Of a DNA stretch of 64,000 bases, positions 9,541 through 19,215 are shown in pieces. The DNA is taken from NCBI GenBank assembly GCA_963824085.1, contig CAWGNT010000009.1, forward strand, positions 1 through 64,000. Direction: 5' to 3'. The notes under the pieces are model-generated. The model was not told the DNA's origin and searched no databases. It was given only the letters and a program-made list of their open reading frames with translations. The stretch comes from JARRNE01 sp963824085. Lineage in GTDB: Bacteria > Pseudomonadota > Gammaproteobacteria > Chromatiales > Chromatiaceae. A program made the translations under genes and the position numbers. Positions within the stretch are counted from its first letter, which is position 1. Each line of letters begins with the position of its first letter.

Positions 9541-10030
9541 GGAGCGGAAGGGGGCAGGCTGGAGTACTAACGTGCCTCAGCACCCAGGCGTGGGAGTCAC
9601 CCTGCTTCTTTGAGTGCTGTCTGCCGTCGTCTCAGTGGCCGCCACGGCCGGTTGCGGGTGTGGGGGCGCTTCGAAGTGGAAATGTGGTCAGAGTCAGGAG
9701 GCGGCCCAGCGGACATCCGGGGGCTCGACTCACCGAGAGGGCCAATGACCGGAAAATCTTCTTCTCTCGGGCTCCCTCGGTTACGTGAAGCGACCGTCCA
9801 ATCGGATCAAAAAGACACCTGTGGGGGCGCAGGTTTGCTCTTGCAGTCGCTTCATCGGGGCGACGGCTGGCCCTCGGGGTGCTCGGCGGGAGCACACGCG
9901 CTGGCTCTGCAACACATTGGGGCCACCCTGGCCGACCAGGCCTCCCCCCCTGCGTCGAGCACCTCCTCAACCGAGAAGGGCTCGTGGCACCCACTGCCGG
10001 CACAGACGGCCGCCCGCCGGGTGGGAGCGG
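9541..10030. repeat. Spacer between array copies A and B
   Basis: No gene is supported here. The spacer shares blocks with the one between B and C (12190-12747): AGTCACCCTG near 9595 and 12380, GACATCCGGG near 9713 and 12463, and a GTCAAAAAGAC/ATCAAAAAGAC block near 9803 and 12559. The duplicated unit therefore contained leader, gene and 3' flank. Confidence 0.5.
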
Positions 10031-12125
10031 CTATGGCGCGAACTTAGCCGCAAAGATGTCGACGCCACCCACTGCTGTGAGCGCTGTCTCATTCGGTTCC
10101 CCAGCGCCAAAGATAGCCCAGCCCCGGAACCAGCCCGTGACCAAGCCATTGCCGTCCGCGTCCACGGCAATTCGGCTGGCCCCGTCCCCCACTTCAGCCG
10201 TTGCTGGGGTGCTGCCCGCCTGCTTGGCCCACAGCAGCGAGCCGTCTGCGGCGTACTTAGCCACGAAGATATCCGAGTCGCCCCATGTTAGGAGCAGCGT
10301 CTCGTTCGGCTCTCCGGCACCAAAGGTCACACTGCCGGAGAAACCGCCCGTCACCAGCCCATTGCCGTCCGCGTCCACGGCGACCCCGACACCCACACCA
10401 TGGCCACTCGCCTGCTTGGCCCACAGCAGGGAGCCGTCCGGAGCGTACTTAGCCACAAAGACGTCGTCGTTAGCCACAAAAGCGTCCTCGCTGCCGACCG
10501 CTGTGAGCCTCGTCTCATTCGGCTCTCCGGCTCCGAAGGTCGCGCTGTCTGTGAACCAGCCGGTCACTAAACTGTTGCCAGTGGGGTCTAGCGCGATTCC
10601 GAGTCCCCCGTCGTATGCAGCGCCACCCGCCTGCTTGGCCCACAGCAGAGCGCCGTCGGAAGAGAACTTAGCCACAAAGATATCCCGTGTCGGCACCATC
10701 GGGCACCGTGAGCGTCGTCTCCTCGGGCTCGCCCGCGCCGAACGTAACGTTGCCGAAAAAGCCGCCCGTCACCACGCATTCGCCGGCAGCATCCACTGCA
10801 ATTCCTTCCCCCGTCTCGCCGAGAGGCCACCGGCCTGCTTGACCCACAGCAGAGAGCCGTCCGGGGCGTACTGCGCCAGGAAGATATCACCGCCATCAAC
10901 TGCCGTGAGCACCGTCTGCTTCGGCTCTCCGGCGGCGAAGGTAATGCTATCGAGGAAGCCGCCTGTCATCAGGATATTGCCGTGCGCATCCACGGCGACC
11001 CCGGAACCCTTTTGATAAGAAGGGCCGCCCGCCCGCTTGGCCCACAGCAGAGACCCGTCCGGGGTGTACTTGGCTAGGAAGGCGTCACCGCCACCAACTT
11101 TTGTAAGCACTGTCGCGTTAGGCTCGCCAGCGCCAAAGGTCGCTGTGCCGGAGAAGAAAACGCCCGTAACCAGGCTGTTGCCGGCAGCATCCACGGCAAC
11201 TCCATTACTAACGTCAAGATCCGCGCCGCCTGCGTGCTTGGCCCACAGCAACTCCCCGCCCGCTGTGGTTTCTCCTCCGCCCCCCTGCACTAGCCCCCAA
11301 TTACCCGCGAGGGGCACATCGCCGACGACGCCTAACCAGAAGGATTGCACCATGTCTTCGACCGGCACGAAGAACTCATTCCCCCGATAGACACCGACGG
11401 CGTCCACTCCGTTGTTGTCCCAGTCGCCCACCACCGGCCGATCGCCGGGTATCCCAAACGGGAGTGCCGCGTCGGCGTAGCCGCCCGTATTGGTATCCTT
11501 CAAGTAGAAGCGTCGAGTCAGAAGGCCGGTACACGCCGACACTGTCAAACGCCTTGCCAGTCCAGTCGCCAGTGATCGGTATGTCCCCCGGAAGGCCAAA
11601 GGCGAACACGAGGTCGGGTGGACCTGGGGTGTTGGCGTTGCGCAGGAAGAAGACCCCGTTGCGGTAGACCCCGATGGTATCGATGCCGTCGCCATCCCAG
11701 TCGCCGACGACCGGCAGGTCACCCGGGCGCCCGAAGGGCACGACCCGATCGGCAAAGCCGCTGGTGTTGGAGTTATGCAGATAGAACACGCCGTTGCGGT
11801 AAACGCCGATGGTGTCGATGCGGTCGCCGTCCCAATCGCCAGTGAGCGGTCGATCGCCAGGGATACCGTAGGTGATCGCTACATCGGCAAAGCCGGAGCC
11901 GTTGTCTTTCTTCAGGTAGAAGGTGGCATTTGATGGGCGATAGAGGCCGGAGGAGAAGTGCAAGAAATAGGGCGGAATCACGCTCGCGCCGGCGGTGGGA
12001 GAAGTGGCAAAGGACTGCGGCAGACATGGCAGCAAGCCGCAAGCAAACATAAGAGCAACGCGAAAAGCCCGCGACCCGCTCCTTGAAGAGGTGTCCATGG
12101 CACGACCTCCTTCCACAAATACCAT
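10031..12125 (-). pseudogene. Secreted VCBS-like/SBBP repeat protein, copy B (three frameshifts)
   Basis: Second tandem paralogue. It has a signal peptide, four or five GDWDGDGIDTIGVYR-type repeats, then six SBBP repeats. The frame shifts at about 11510 (one extra base between GVYRPSDS and FYLKDTN), at about 10820 (inside a G-run after QAGGLSARRG) and at about 10690 (one extra G before DIFVAKFSSDG). The pieces before and after each shift are fully open and keep the repeat consensus, so decay is recent, or the shifts are tolerated, or they are assembly errors. The ATG at 12125 follows GGAAGGAGGTCGTGCC. If intact, the product would be about 690 residues, secreted, of unknown function. Confidence 0.75.
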
Positions 12126-12189
12126 GGGACAGCGCGCACACCCGGCTCACGCTGGGGGATTCACATAAAGTATAGCCTCCGCCCGTCAC
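12126..12189 (-). promoter_or_regulatory. Conserved promoter/leader of copy B
   Basis: The minus strand reads GGAGGCTATACTTTATGTGAATCCCC, with TATACT at + strand 12169-12174, and the leader ends in an AAGGAGG ribosome-binding site. It aligns with the leaders of copies A and C over most of its length. Confidence 0.55.
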
Positions 12190-12747
12190 GGGCTCGGCCT
12201 GGCTTGAGGGGGCAGGGTGGAGCAGGGGCTCGTCTTACGCCCCCATCGACCGCCGTGCGAACAACGGGAGCGTGAAGGCATGGGAGGAGGCCCTAGGCGA
12301 TTCCCTATGCCCTCGCGGCCAGCAAGCGGACGCGGGGGCTGGTGGGTCACGGAGCATCAGCGCTCAGGCAGGAAAGTCACCCTGGTTCCTGGCCGTAAGC
12401 GGCCGTCGCGGGCGTTGGCGAACGCTGACGATGCCCGAGGCGCGGTAGCGGACCCAGCATGGGACATCCGGGTGGCCGGCGTCACCCAGGACGCGCAGGG
12501 CTCCTAGCTTCTTGCTCTAGTGCGGGCCCTCGGTCAGGCGAAGCGGCCGTCCAGGAGGGTCAAAAAGACGGCTGCTGGGCACAGAGTAAGCGTTGCCGTC
12601 ACGAACATCGAAGTGGTGACGGCCCTCCGCGGTGCTTGGCGGGACCATGAGCAGCGCTTGTCGTTCAATTGTGCCCGCTTAGCGACCCAAGCTTTGGCCT
12701 GCATCACGCCCACGTTCGCCCGACAAGGCATCGCTGAGCCTGCGGCC
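12190..12747. repeat. Spacer between array copies B and C
   Basis: No gene is supported in this 558-base stretch. It is a diverged copy of the A-B spacer and marks the second junction of the tandem duplication. Confidence 0.45.
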
Positions 12748-15049
12748 TTAGTGCGCAGACGGTCCATCCTCCGTTAGGTGAGCGTTGCGGTACTTGGCCA
12801 AGAACATGTCGGTCCCGGCGGCCAGCACCGTTTCGTTGGGCTCCCCGGGGCCGAAAATCGCAGTGTCAGTGAAATAGCCGGTAACCAGGATGTCGCCCGC
12901 GGCGTCCAGAGCAATTCCGTGGCCCCCGCTTCCTGCCGAGCTCGCGACCTCCTGCTTAGCCCACAGCAGCGTACCGTCTGGTGCATACTTCGCGACGAAG
13001 ATATGTCCCCCGAGCAGCACCGTCTCGTTGGGCTCCCCGCGACCGAAGGTGGCGCTCCCGGCAAAGCGTCCCGTGAGCAAGCTGTTGCCGGCCTGATCCA
13101 CGGTAACTCCGTAACCGTAGTCACCGCAGTCATCATCTGCACCGCCCGCCTGCCGCGCCCAAAGCAGGGAGCCATCTGCGGCGTATTTGGCCAGGAAGAT
13201 ATCGAAGATCCCAACCCCTGTGAACGTGGCCTCTTCCGGTGTGCCTTCGCCGAAGGTGGCATTGCCGCCGAAGGACCCGGTCACCAGGATGTTACCCGCC
13301 GCGTCCAGCGCGATGCCTGCGCTTATCACATAGTCCGTGCTACCAGCCTGCTTGGCCCAGAGCAGAGAACCATTCGGAGCGTATTTCGCCAAGAAGAGGT
13401 CCCCTCCAAGGAGTACTGTCTCATTGGGCTCCCCCGCCCCGAAGGTGGCTGTGACCAAGAACCTACCGTTCACCAGGATGTTGCCCGCGCTGTCCACGGC
13501 GATTCCCGAGCCATAGTCCCACCCCACACCAGCGACCTGCTTGGCCCACAGCAGGGAGCCATCTGGGGCATACTTCGCCACGAAGAAATCTCCCCCTAGC
13601 AGCACCGTCTCGTTGGGTTCCCCAGCGCCGAAGGTATTACTGCCTGCGCTCAATCGGCCAGTTACAAGGATGTTGCCCTCAGCGTCCACAGCGATTGCGC
13701 CTCCCTGAGCGTAGCCATAGCTCGTGCCCCCTGACTGCTTGGCCCACAGCAGGGAGCCGCCCGGATCGTACTTGGCCACAAAGACAGCGCTGTTGTAATC
13801 ATCCGTCGAGAGCATCGTCTCATTGGGCTCCCCGACACCGAAGGTCGCACTACCTGCGAAATCGCCAGTCACCAGGCTATTGCCGGCGGCGTCCACAGCG
13901 ATTCCGCTCGCGTCGTCATCGCCTTCACCGCCCGCCTGTTTGACCCAAAGAAGGGAGCCATCTGGGGCGTATTTGGCCACGAACAGGTCATCATGAATAT
14001 GGCCATCCGCCGTGAGCATCGTTTCGTTGGGCTCACCGAAACCGAAGGTGGCACTGCCATTGAAAATGCCAGTCACTAGGCTATCTCCCGCGGCATCCAC
14101 TGCAATTGCCGACCCGGAGGTTAGACCTGCGCCACCGGCCTGCCTGGCCCACAGCAGCTCCCCGCCCGATGCGGCCTCGCCACCGCCCCCCGGTGCCAGC
14201 CACCAATTGCCCGCGAGGGGCACATCTCCAACGACCCCTAACCAGAACTGCCGCACCTGGTCGGTGATCGGCACGAAGAACGCATTCCCCCGATAGACGC
14301 CGACGGCGTCCATTCCGTCGTTATCCCAGTCACCGACCACGGGTTGATCGCCCGGTATCCCAAACGGGACAACCGTATCGGCGTAGCCGCTGGCATTGGT
14401 GTTCTTCAGGTAGAAGGTCGACGTCAGAAGGCCGGTACAGGCCGACACTGTCGTATCCCTTGCCGGTCCAATCCCCCGCGAGCGGCATATCGCCCGGAGC
14501 GCCATAGGCCAACACGAGGTCCGCTGGCCCCGGGGTGTTGGCGTTGCGCAGGAAAAAAACTCCGTTACGGTAGACCCCGATCGTGTCGATGCCGTCACCA
14601 TCCCAGTCGCCTACGACCGGCAGGTCACCCGGGCGGCCGAACGGCACCACCCCATCGGCAAAGCCGCTGGTGTTGGAGTTGCGCAGATAGAACACACCGG
14701 CGCGGTAAACGCCGACGGTGTCGATGCCGTCGCCGTTCCAGTCGCCGGTGATCGGCCGATCACCCGGAGTCCCGTAGGCAATCGCCGCATCCGCAACGCC
14801 CGAATCGTTGATGCTTTTCAAGTAGAAGGTGGCATTTGACGGGCGATACACACCCGAGGAGACGCGCAAAAAGAAAGATGGGACCGCGCTGGAACGTACT
14901 GTCCCAGGAATGGCAACGGTCAGCAGCAGGAACGGCAAGAGCCAAAAGGTGACGACAAAAGACGCAATCCGAGAAACCCACGTCCCGCAAACCGAGGAGA
15001 GGTCCATCGCTCGTCCTCCATCTCCACATCCCCAACACACAGCCCGCAA
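12748..15049 (-). pseudogene. Secreted VCBS-like/SBBP repeat protein, copy C (one frameshift)
   Basis: Third and longest paralogue, about 767 residues if joined. It has an N-terminal signal peptide (TFWLLPFLLLTVAIPG), four to five GDWxGDGIDTxGVYR repeats, then seven SBBP repeats of about 62-66 residues. Only one interruption is seen, near 14420: one extra base between GLYRPSD and STFYLKNTN, the homologous position to the first shift in copy B. The 617-codon frame after the shift is intact to its stop at 12748. I list it as a pseudogene because translation in one frame is impossible, but a programmed shift or a sequencing error is possible. The ATG at 15049 follows GGAGGACGAGCG. Confidence 0.7.
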
Positions 15050-15105
15050 ACCCCGATAGCGCTGCGGGATTCAACCTGAGTATAGCCCCCGCCCCACACC
15101 GCCGT
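15050..15105 (-). promoter_or_regulatory. Conserved promoter/leader of copy C
   Basis: The minus strand carries GGGGGCTATACTCAGGTTGA followed by ATCCC; TATACT is at + strand 15079-15084. This is the third copy of the array leader. The rest of the gap to 15524 probably also holds the promoter of the divergent gene at 15525, which I could not define. Confidence 0.55.
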
Positions 15106-15524
15106 CGGCCGTAACTCAAGGGATGGGGCGCGGTTCCAGCGCATCCAAACGCCCAAGGACGTTTCCGAGGAGCCTGCGCGAACACCGCTCGACATCCGGC
15201 CAATCAGTGCGGTGGGGGGCGCGTGCCACTCATAGCCACGAAGGCGCCCCCATCGGCTGCCTGATGCGTTTGGTTGTCCGAGCACGTGACTCACGTCAGT
15301 CAGGTTGTCAATGACTGCCTATGCGAATGGAGACCCGGAGCGGTCCGGGCCAGGCAGTTCAGATTGGACCGCCCCATCGGCCCACTCGCGGCCTTCCAGG
15401 CTCCTGCCGCTATGCTTTTTTGCGCCGCATCAGATAGTTGTCTGAATTGGCATTGATACTGCCGCCCCTCAGTAGTCGTGTACGACGCGGCTTACATCAA
15501 CGACACATCTCGAGGAAAGCAGCT

Positions 15525-16127
15525 ATGACTAAGACCTTAACCCTTCGCAACCGCTCTCAGGGCGCCCATCCTGTGTCCCAGGGATTTCCCATCCTGCTAG
15601 CGGCTTTCGCCGCAAGCGCGGCCTTACCCTGCCTCACTCCCTCTACGGCTCACGCCGCTGCGGCCGGACCGACGGCCGTCTACACCATCACCCCGTGCCG
15701 GATACTCGATACGAGGCAAGGTTCCGGCATCTACGCCGGCAAACTCTTACCCGGCGACCAGCTGGATCTAAGGGTCTCCGGGACCAACATCGTCCTGCAG
15801 GGAGGAAGCACCAGCAACTGTCCCGATATCCCCTCGAATGCCTGGGGAGTATTCGTCAACGTGATTGCGGTCGAGACGGAAGGCCAGTTCAACAACGATC
15901 TCGGGATCAAACCTTGGGGATCGTCTCGCGGAGCGACTGCGATCAACTACGATCCGGGAACGTTCGCGATCAACAATGGCCTGCTGGTGGGGACTTGCTA
16001 TGGACAGTCGGTATCCGGCTCTCCTCCTCCCGGCGGGACATGCGACCAGGACCTCACGTTGACTAACGGCACCGGTGGATCGGCAAACGTGGTGATCGAT
16101 GTGACGGGCTATACAGCGGGACCCTGA
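15525..16127 (+). CDS. Small secreted protein with RILDTR...DVTGY domain (paralogue 1)
   Basis: 200 residues: an N-terminal signal peptide ending near STAHAAAA, then one domain beginning YTITPCRILDTRQGSG and ending VVIDVTGY. This pattern (P-C-R-I-L-D-T-R, an N-V-I-A-V core strand, A-I-N-Y, A-I-N-N, D-V-T-G-Y) is shared with beta-rich domains found singly or at the ends of many exported bacterial proteins. I know no enzymatic function for it. The start at 15525 is chosen over an upstream in-frame ATG because GAGGAAAGCAGCT precedes it. A close paralogue lies at 18044-18595, and a methyltransferase gene sits between them. Confidence 0.75.
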   Translation: MTKTLTLRNRSQGAHPVSQGFPILLAAFAASAALPCLTPSTAHAAAAGPTAVYTITPCRILDTRQGSGIYAGKLLPGDQLDLRVSGTNIVLQGGSTSNCPDIPSNAWGVFVNVIAVETEGQFNNDLGIKPWGSSRGATAINYDPGTFAINNGLLVGTCYGQSVSGSPPPGGTCDQDLTLTNGTGGSANVVIDVTGYTAGP

Positions 16128-16142
16128 CCGGCTCCGACAAGC

Positions 16143-16165
16143 AGACCGGGGAGCATCCCCGGTCT
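16143..16165 (+). terminator. Hairpin terminator after the secreted-protein gene
   Basis: AGACCGGGGA, loop GCA, TCCCCGGTCT: a perfect 10-bp stem starting 15 bases after the stop codon, followed by GTTTCCTC. The T-tract is weak, but the position and stem suit an intrinsic terminator. Confidence 0.7.
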
Positions 16166-16776
16166 GTTTCCTCAGGGCCGCGCGGGAGGGTAGGCGCCAG
16201 CATCGAACGTCTACTGAGCACCTCCTTATGAGACCGACGTCGGTCGCCGTCAAACAAGGCCGCTCAGGCCGCTGGCACCGCATTGTCGATCGAAGGCTCG
16301 CACCGCCCCAAACAGCCTGCCAAGGCGCCTTTGGCTTCATTCAACCTCGCGCCACGTAAGCATGCTGGCAGTTGTGCTGTACACTAGCCGCTCAGCGCTC
16401 CCCACGTCTCTAGTCCCTTGGCTGGGCCAGGGTGCGGGGAATGGTTATGGTGCCGGCGGTTTGCGTTCACTGGGGCGGCGTTGCCGCCATAGCGGTTAAC
16501 GTCATTGCGCCGCTGCACGTAGGGCATGCCCTGAGGGGAGGGTGCTTGCCGTCCATGGGTCCTGGGTTGCGATAGTCCCCCGAATCAAGTCCGGGGCAGG
16601 CTCTGCCGGAACCGCGGTCCCATGCCTGCCTGAGCGGTCATGCCGCCCGGACAGGCTGGGATTCAGCCCCCAGGGACGACATAGCGGGTGTTGCCACCTC
16701 GCCTCACCACTAATCACCCGCCTCGTTGGTCTGATGTGTGGCGACATAGCTTATTCCTGATCCGAGGAACGTCGAC
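16166..16776. other. Intergenic region with dispersed-repeat-like sequence
   Basis: No gene is supported. The segment about 16555-16690 (AATCAAGTCCGGGGCAGG, GCTCTGCCGGAACCGC) resembles the short GC-rich extragenic repeats near 30850-30900. The promoter of the methyltransferase gene should be at its right end. Confidence 0.35.
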
Positions 16777-17691
16777 ATGGAGCACTCCCTTCGAGCCAAC
16801 ATTGAAGCCTATCGGTTGTCCTATGGACACGCCGCGAATCAAACTCAGAGTCGCGCGCAGGCTGCTGCAAACCTCCTCTTCGAGCTCTGGGCGGACCGCT
16901 TCCGGCGAAGCCGACGCTTCCCAAGCGACCCGGAACTGCTAACACGAGCCGATCTGTGCCTTCACGAGGACACAGCGAAAATCCGCCAGTATCCCCGGGA
17001 GATCGTGCGCTGCAGGACTTGCGGCGTCGCCTTTGCGACCGAACGGCATTCGCTAGAACAAGCGACGGAAGTGCACGATGCATCTTATTTTCAAGCGAAT
17101 CGCGACTTCATCTTCCCGGACGGCTCGCCTGACGTCTTCTCCTACGTCATGCCGCGAGTGCTCTTTTTCTGGGCGCTTCGCCTCCAGAACCACCGCCCGC
17201 CTACCCGCCGCTCGCTCGACGTGGGCTGCGGAAACGGAATTTTGCTCAAGTACATGGAGTTTTTGGGCTACGAAGCACACGGGGTAGAGATCTCCGAGTG
17301 GGCGGCGGAATATGCACGTCGGGAGGTCGGCGCGACGCACGTCACTACGGGTACCTTGTGGGACGCTGCGTACCCTGACAACCATTTTGGCCTAGTCACC
17401 GTGGTGCACGTCTTGGAGCATCTCGATGACCCGGTGCGTCTTCTCGAGGAAGCGTTGCGGGTGCTGGAACCCGGAGGAATGCTCTACGTCGAAGTGCCGG
17501 CCAGTGAACGCGACGTGTCTGACTATCTCGTCGGTGATCACTTCTGGTTTTGGACGGTCGACTCTCTGCGTCACCTGCTGGGGTGCATGGGGCTTCGGAG
17601 CGTGCGCATCGGCGAGGGCACTTTTAACTGTCGATTGCATAACGTCCCCTTTATTTTCGCTTCCGGCGAAAAGCCACTAGACAATCGGTAA
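16777..17691 (+). CDS. Class I SAM-dependent methyltransferase
   Basis: 304 residues. A short cysteine pair (VRCRTCGVAF, about residue 75) resembling a zinc ribbon precedes a Rossmann methyltransferase domain with motif I LDVGCGNGILLKYM near 147, HGVEISEWAAEYAR as motif II, and VVHVLEHLDDP as motif IV. This build (Methyltransf_23 type) is common in O-antigen and capsule loci, where it methylates a sugar or an aglycone. The substrate is not readable. The gene stands alone between two paralogous secreted-protein genes, with about 650 and 350 bases of non-coding DNA on either side, so it probably has its own promoter. Confidence 0.8.
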   Translation: MEHSLRANIEAYRLSYGHAANQTQSRAQAAANLLFELWADRFRRSRRFPSDPELLTRADLCLHEDTAKIRQYPREIVRCRTCGVAFATERHSLEQATEVHDASYFQANRDFIFPDGSPDVFSYVMPRVLFFWALRLQNHRPPTRRSLDVGCGNGILLKYMEFLGYEAHGVEISEWAAEYARREVGATHVTTGTLWDAAYPDNHFGLVTVVHVLEHLDDPVRLLEEALRVLEPGGMLYVEVPASERDVSDYLVGDHFWFWTVDSLRHLLGCMGLRSVRIGEGTFNCRLHNVPFIFASGEKPLDNR

Positions 17692-18043
17692 TGTCAGGGA
17701 CCCCCTGTCGTACATTGCCGTTGGGGGTGGCGCTTAGGGGATACTGGAGCGTGGCGAGCATGCCCGAATCACACGAAGGTGACGGATCGCATCGGAAGCC
17801 TTCGCCCCCGAGACATTGCCGGGACAGTACGTACTCCGGAAGAACACCTTACAGACTCATCCAATACAAAGGTTGTCTTTAACGCTGAAGCAGCTAAACT
17901 ACCTTGCTGCAGCGTACGTACATGCGTTGCGGTGGAACCGGCAATCAACCAGGGACTCGAGCACACGGAGCGGAATATCGTTTCCCGAAGACCGTGAAAG
18001 GGTCCGGTTGATACGTCATAGAAATCCAACAGAGGACTAGTCG
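17692..18043. other. Intergenic region
   Basis: About 350 bases without a supportable gene. The last 10-15 bases carry the AGAGGA ribosome-binding site of the following gene. No clear promoter or terminator was recognised. Confidence 0.35.
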
Positions 18044-18595
18044 ATGCATAATAAGGCAGGCAGCGTTTTGATCACGTTTGCGACCCTATCCGGTGCCCTT
18101 CTTTTCGGGGGTCTACCAGCTCAGCAGGCTGCGGCTGCGGTACCCTATGCTGTGTACACCATGCCGCCATGTCGCATTCTCGACACACGCCAGGGGTCCG
18201 GCATCTACAACGGTATGCTCACGCCAGGTGAGGAGTTGAGCTTAAGGGTATGGGGAAGCAACATTATTCTACAGGGCGGCAATCCGAGTAATTGTCCGGC
18301 GATTCCGCCGGATGCCACTGGTGTGTTCGTGAATGTGATCGCTGTCCAGACTACTGGCTCGTTCAACAATGATTTGGGAATTAAGCCATACGGCGGCAGC
18401 GGAGGGGCGACCGCAATCAATTACAATCCAGGGACGTTCGCGATCAACAACGGGCTAATGGTAGGAACTTGTCATGGCGGGCAAGTGAACGGTGATATCC
18501 CTCCCTCGACGGTTTGCGATCAGGACCTCACCCTCAACAACGGAATGGGCGGGTCGGCTTATGTGGTAATCGACGTCACCGGTTATTTGAAATAA
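18044..18595 (+). CDS. Small secreted protein with RILDTR...DVTGY domain (paralogue 2)
   Basis: 183 residues, clearly homologous to the product of 15525-16127 along its whole length: signal peptide (LITFATLSGALLFGG ... AAAA), then YTMPPCRILDTRQGSG, FNNDLGIKPYG, TFAINNGLMVGTC and YVVIDVTGYLK. The cysteines at PCR, SNCP, GTC and VCDQD are shared by both paralogues, so two disulfides are likely after export. An AGAGGA lies eight bases before the ATG. Function unknown; the small size and single domain suggest a matrix or surface component rather than an enzyme. The coding sequence is less GC-rich than the first copy. Confidence 0.75.
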   Translation: MHNKAGSVLITFATLSGALLFGGLPAQQAAAAVPYAVYTMPPCRILDTRQGSGIYNGMLTPGEELSLRVWGSNIILQGGNPSNCPAIPPDATGVFVNVIAVQTTGSFNNDLGIKPYGGSGGATAINYNPGTFAINNGLMVGTCHGGQVNGDIPPSTVCDQDLTLNNGMGGSAYVVIDVTGYLK

Positions 18596-19215
18596 CCGCA
18601 CTCGGCCAAATGGGGCGTGCTCGCTCACGTCGAGCGTAACGCCCCTACGCTACAGATCTCAGCAAACGTGATCATCGGCTATTCGCCAAACGGTTGCGTC
18701 GCACAATGTGGGCGCCTTGTCAGTTTGGGGCGAAGCCTTTCCTCTCCCATATCTCGCCCTGCGCAACAACCCGTTCAGCGCATTCCTTTTTTATTGCGAG
18801 GCGAGTGTCGGGAAGCACGCATCATAACAACGCGGTACCTTCTTAACCCGACTCTTACCCTTAAGGCGGTCACGGGCTGCTTCATATTGCCAGTGAGCCT
18901 ACTCGCCTGAAGGCAGGTCGAGCGTGATCGCTGCGAGATGACGCGAATCCCGCTTCCTGAGCCCAATTCGCAGCGGAACGGGCTCGACAAGCTCGGGTCA
19001 GCTCGGCATTGCCAGGAAGCTCCAAGCGCCTCACCCGGTCGCCACGCCCCGGTTCCCCCGTTCCCGTCACAGGTTGAAAGGACGGCGCCCCGCGGGCATT
19101 ATAGCCAGCCGCTGACCGCCACATTTGCATGCCCAGGTCGGCTGGGCCGAGCCGGCCACCCCAGAGCGCAGTACCAATTGCGACCGGTACCATGCGCAAC
19201 ACTCCACAGAGCGAA
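18596..19215. other. Intergenic region before the second double GT2 gene
   Basis: About 620 bases with no gene I can support. The local composition drops in GC near 18780-18860. An open frame from 19129 joins the downstream gene, but its first residues (MPRSAGPSRPPQ) do not look like protein. Confidence 0.35.

Noticed and set aside
10031..15049. Regular DNA repeats of about 180-200 bases that at first look like a CRISPR or minisatellite array
   Set aside because: The repeats are long, imperfect, in frame and encode SBBP propeller repeats; there are no short identical repeats with unique spacers and no cas genes.
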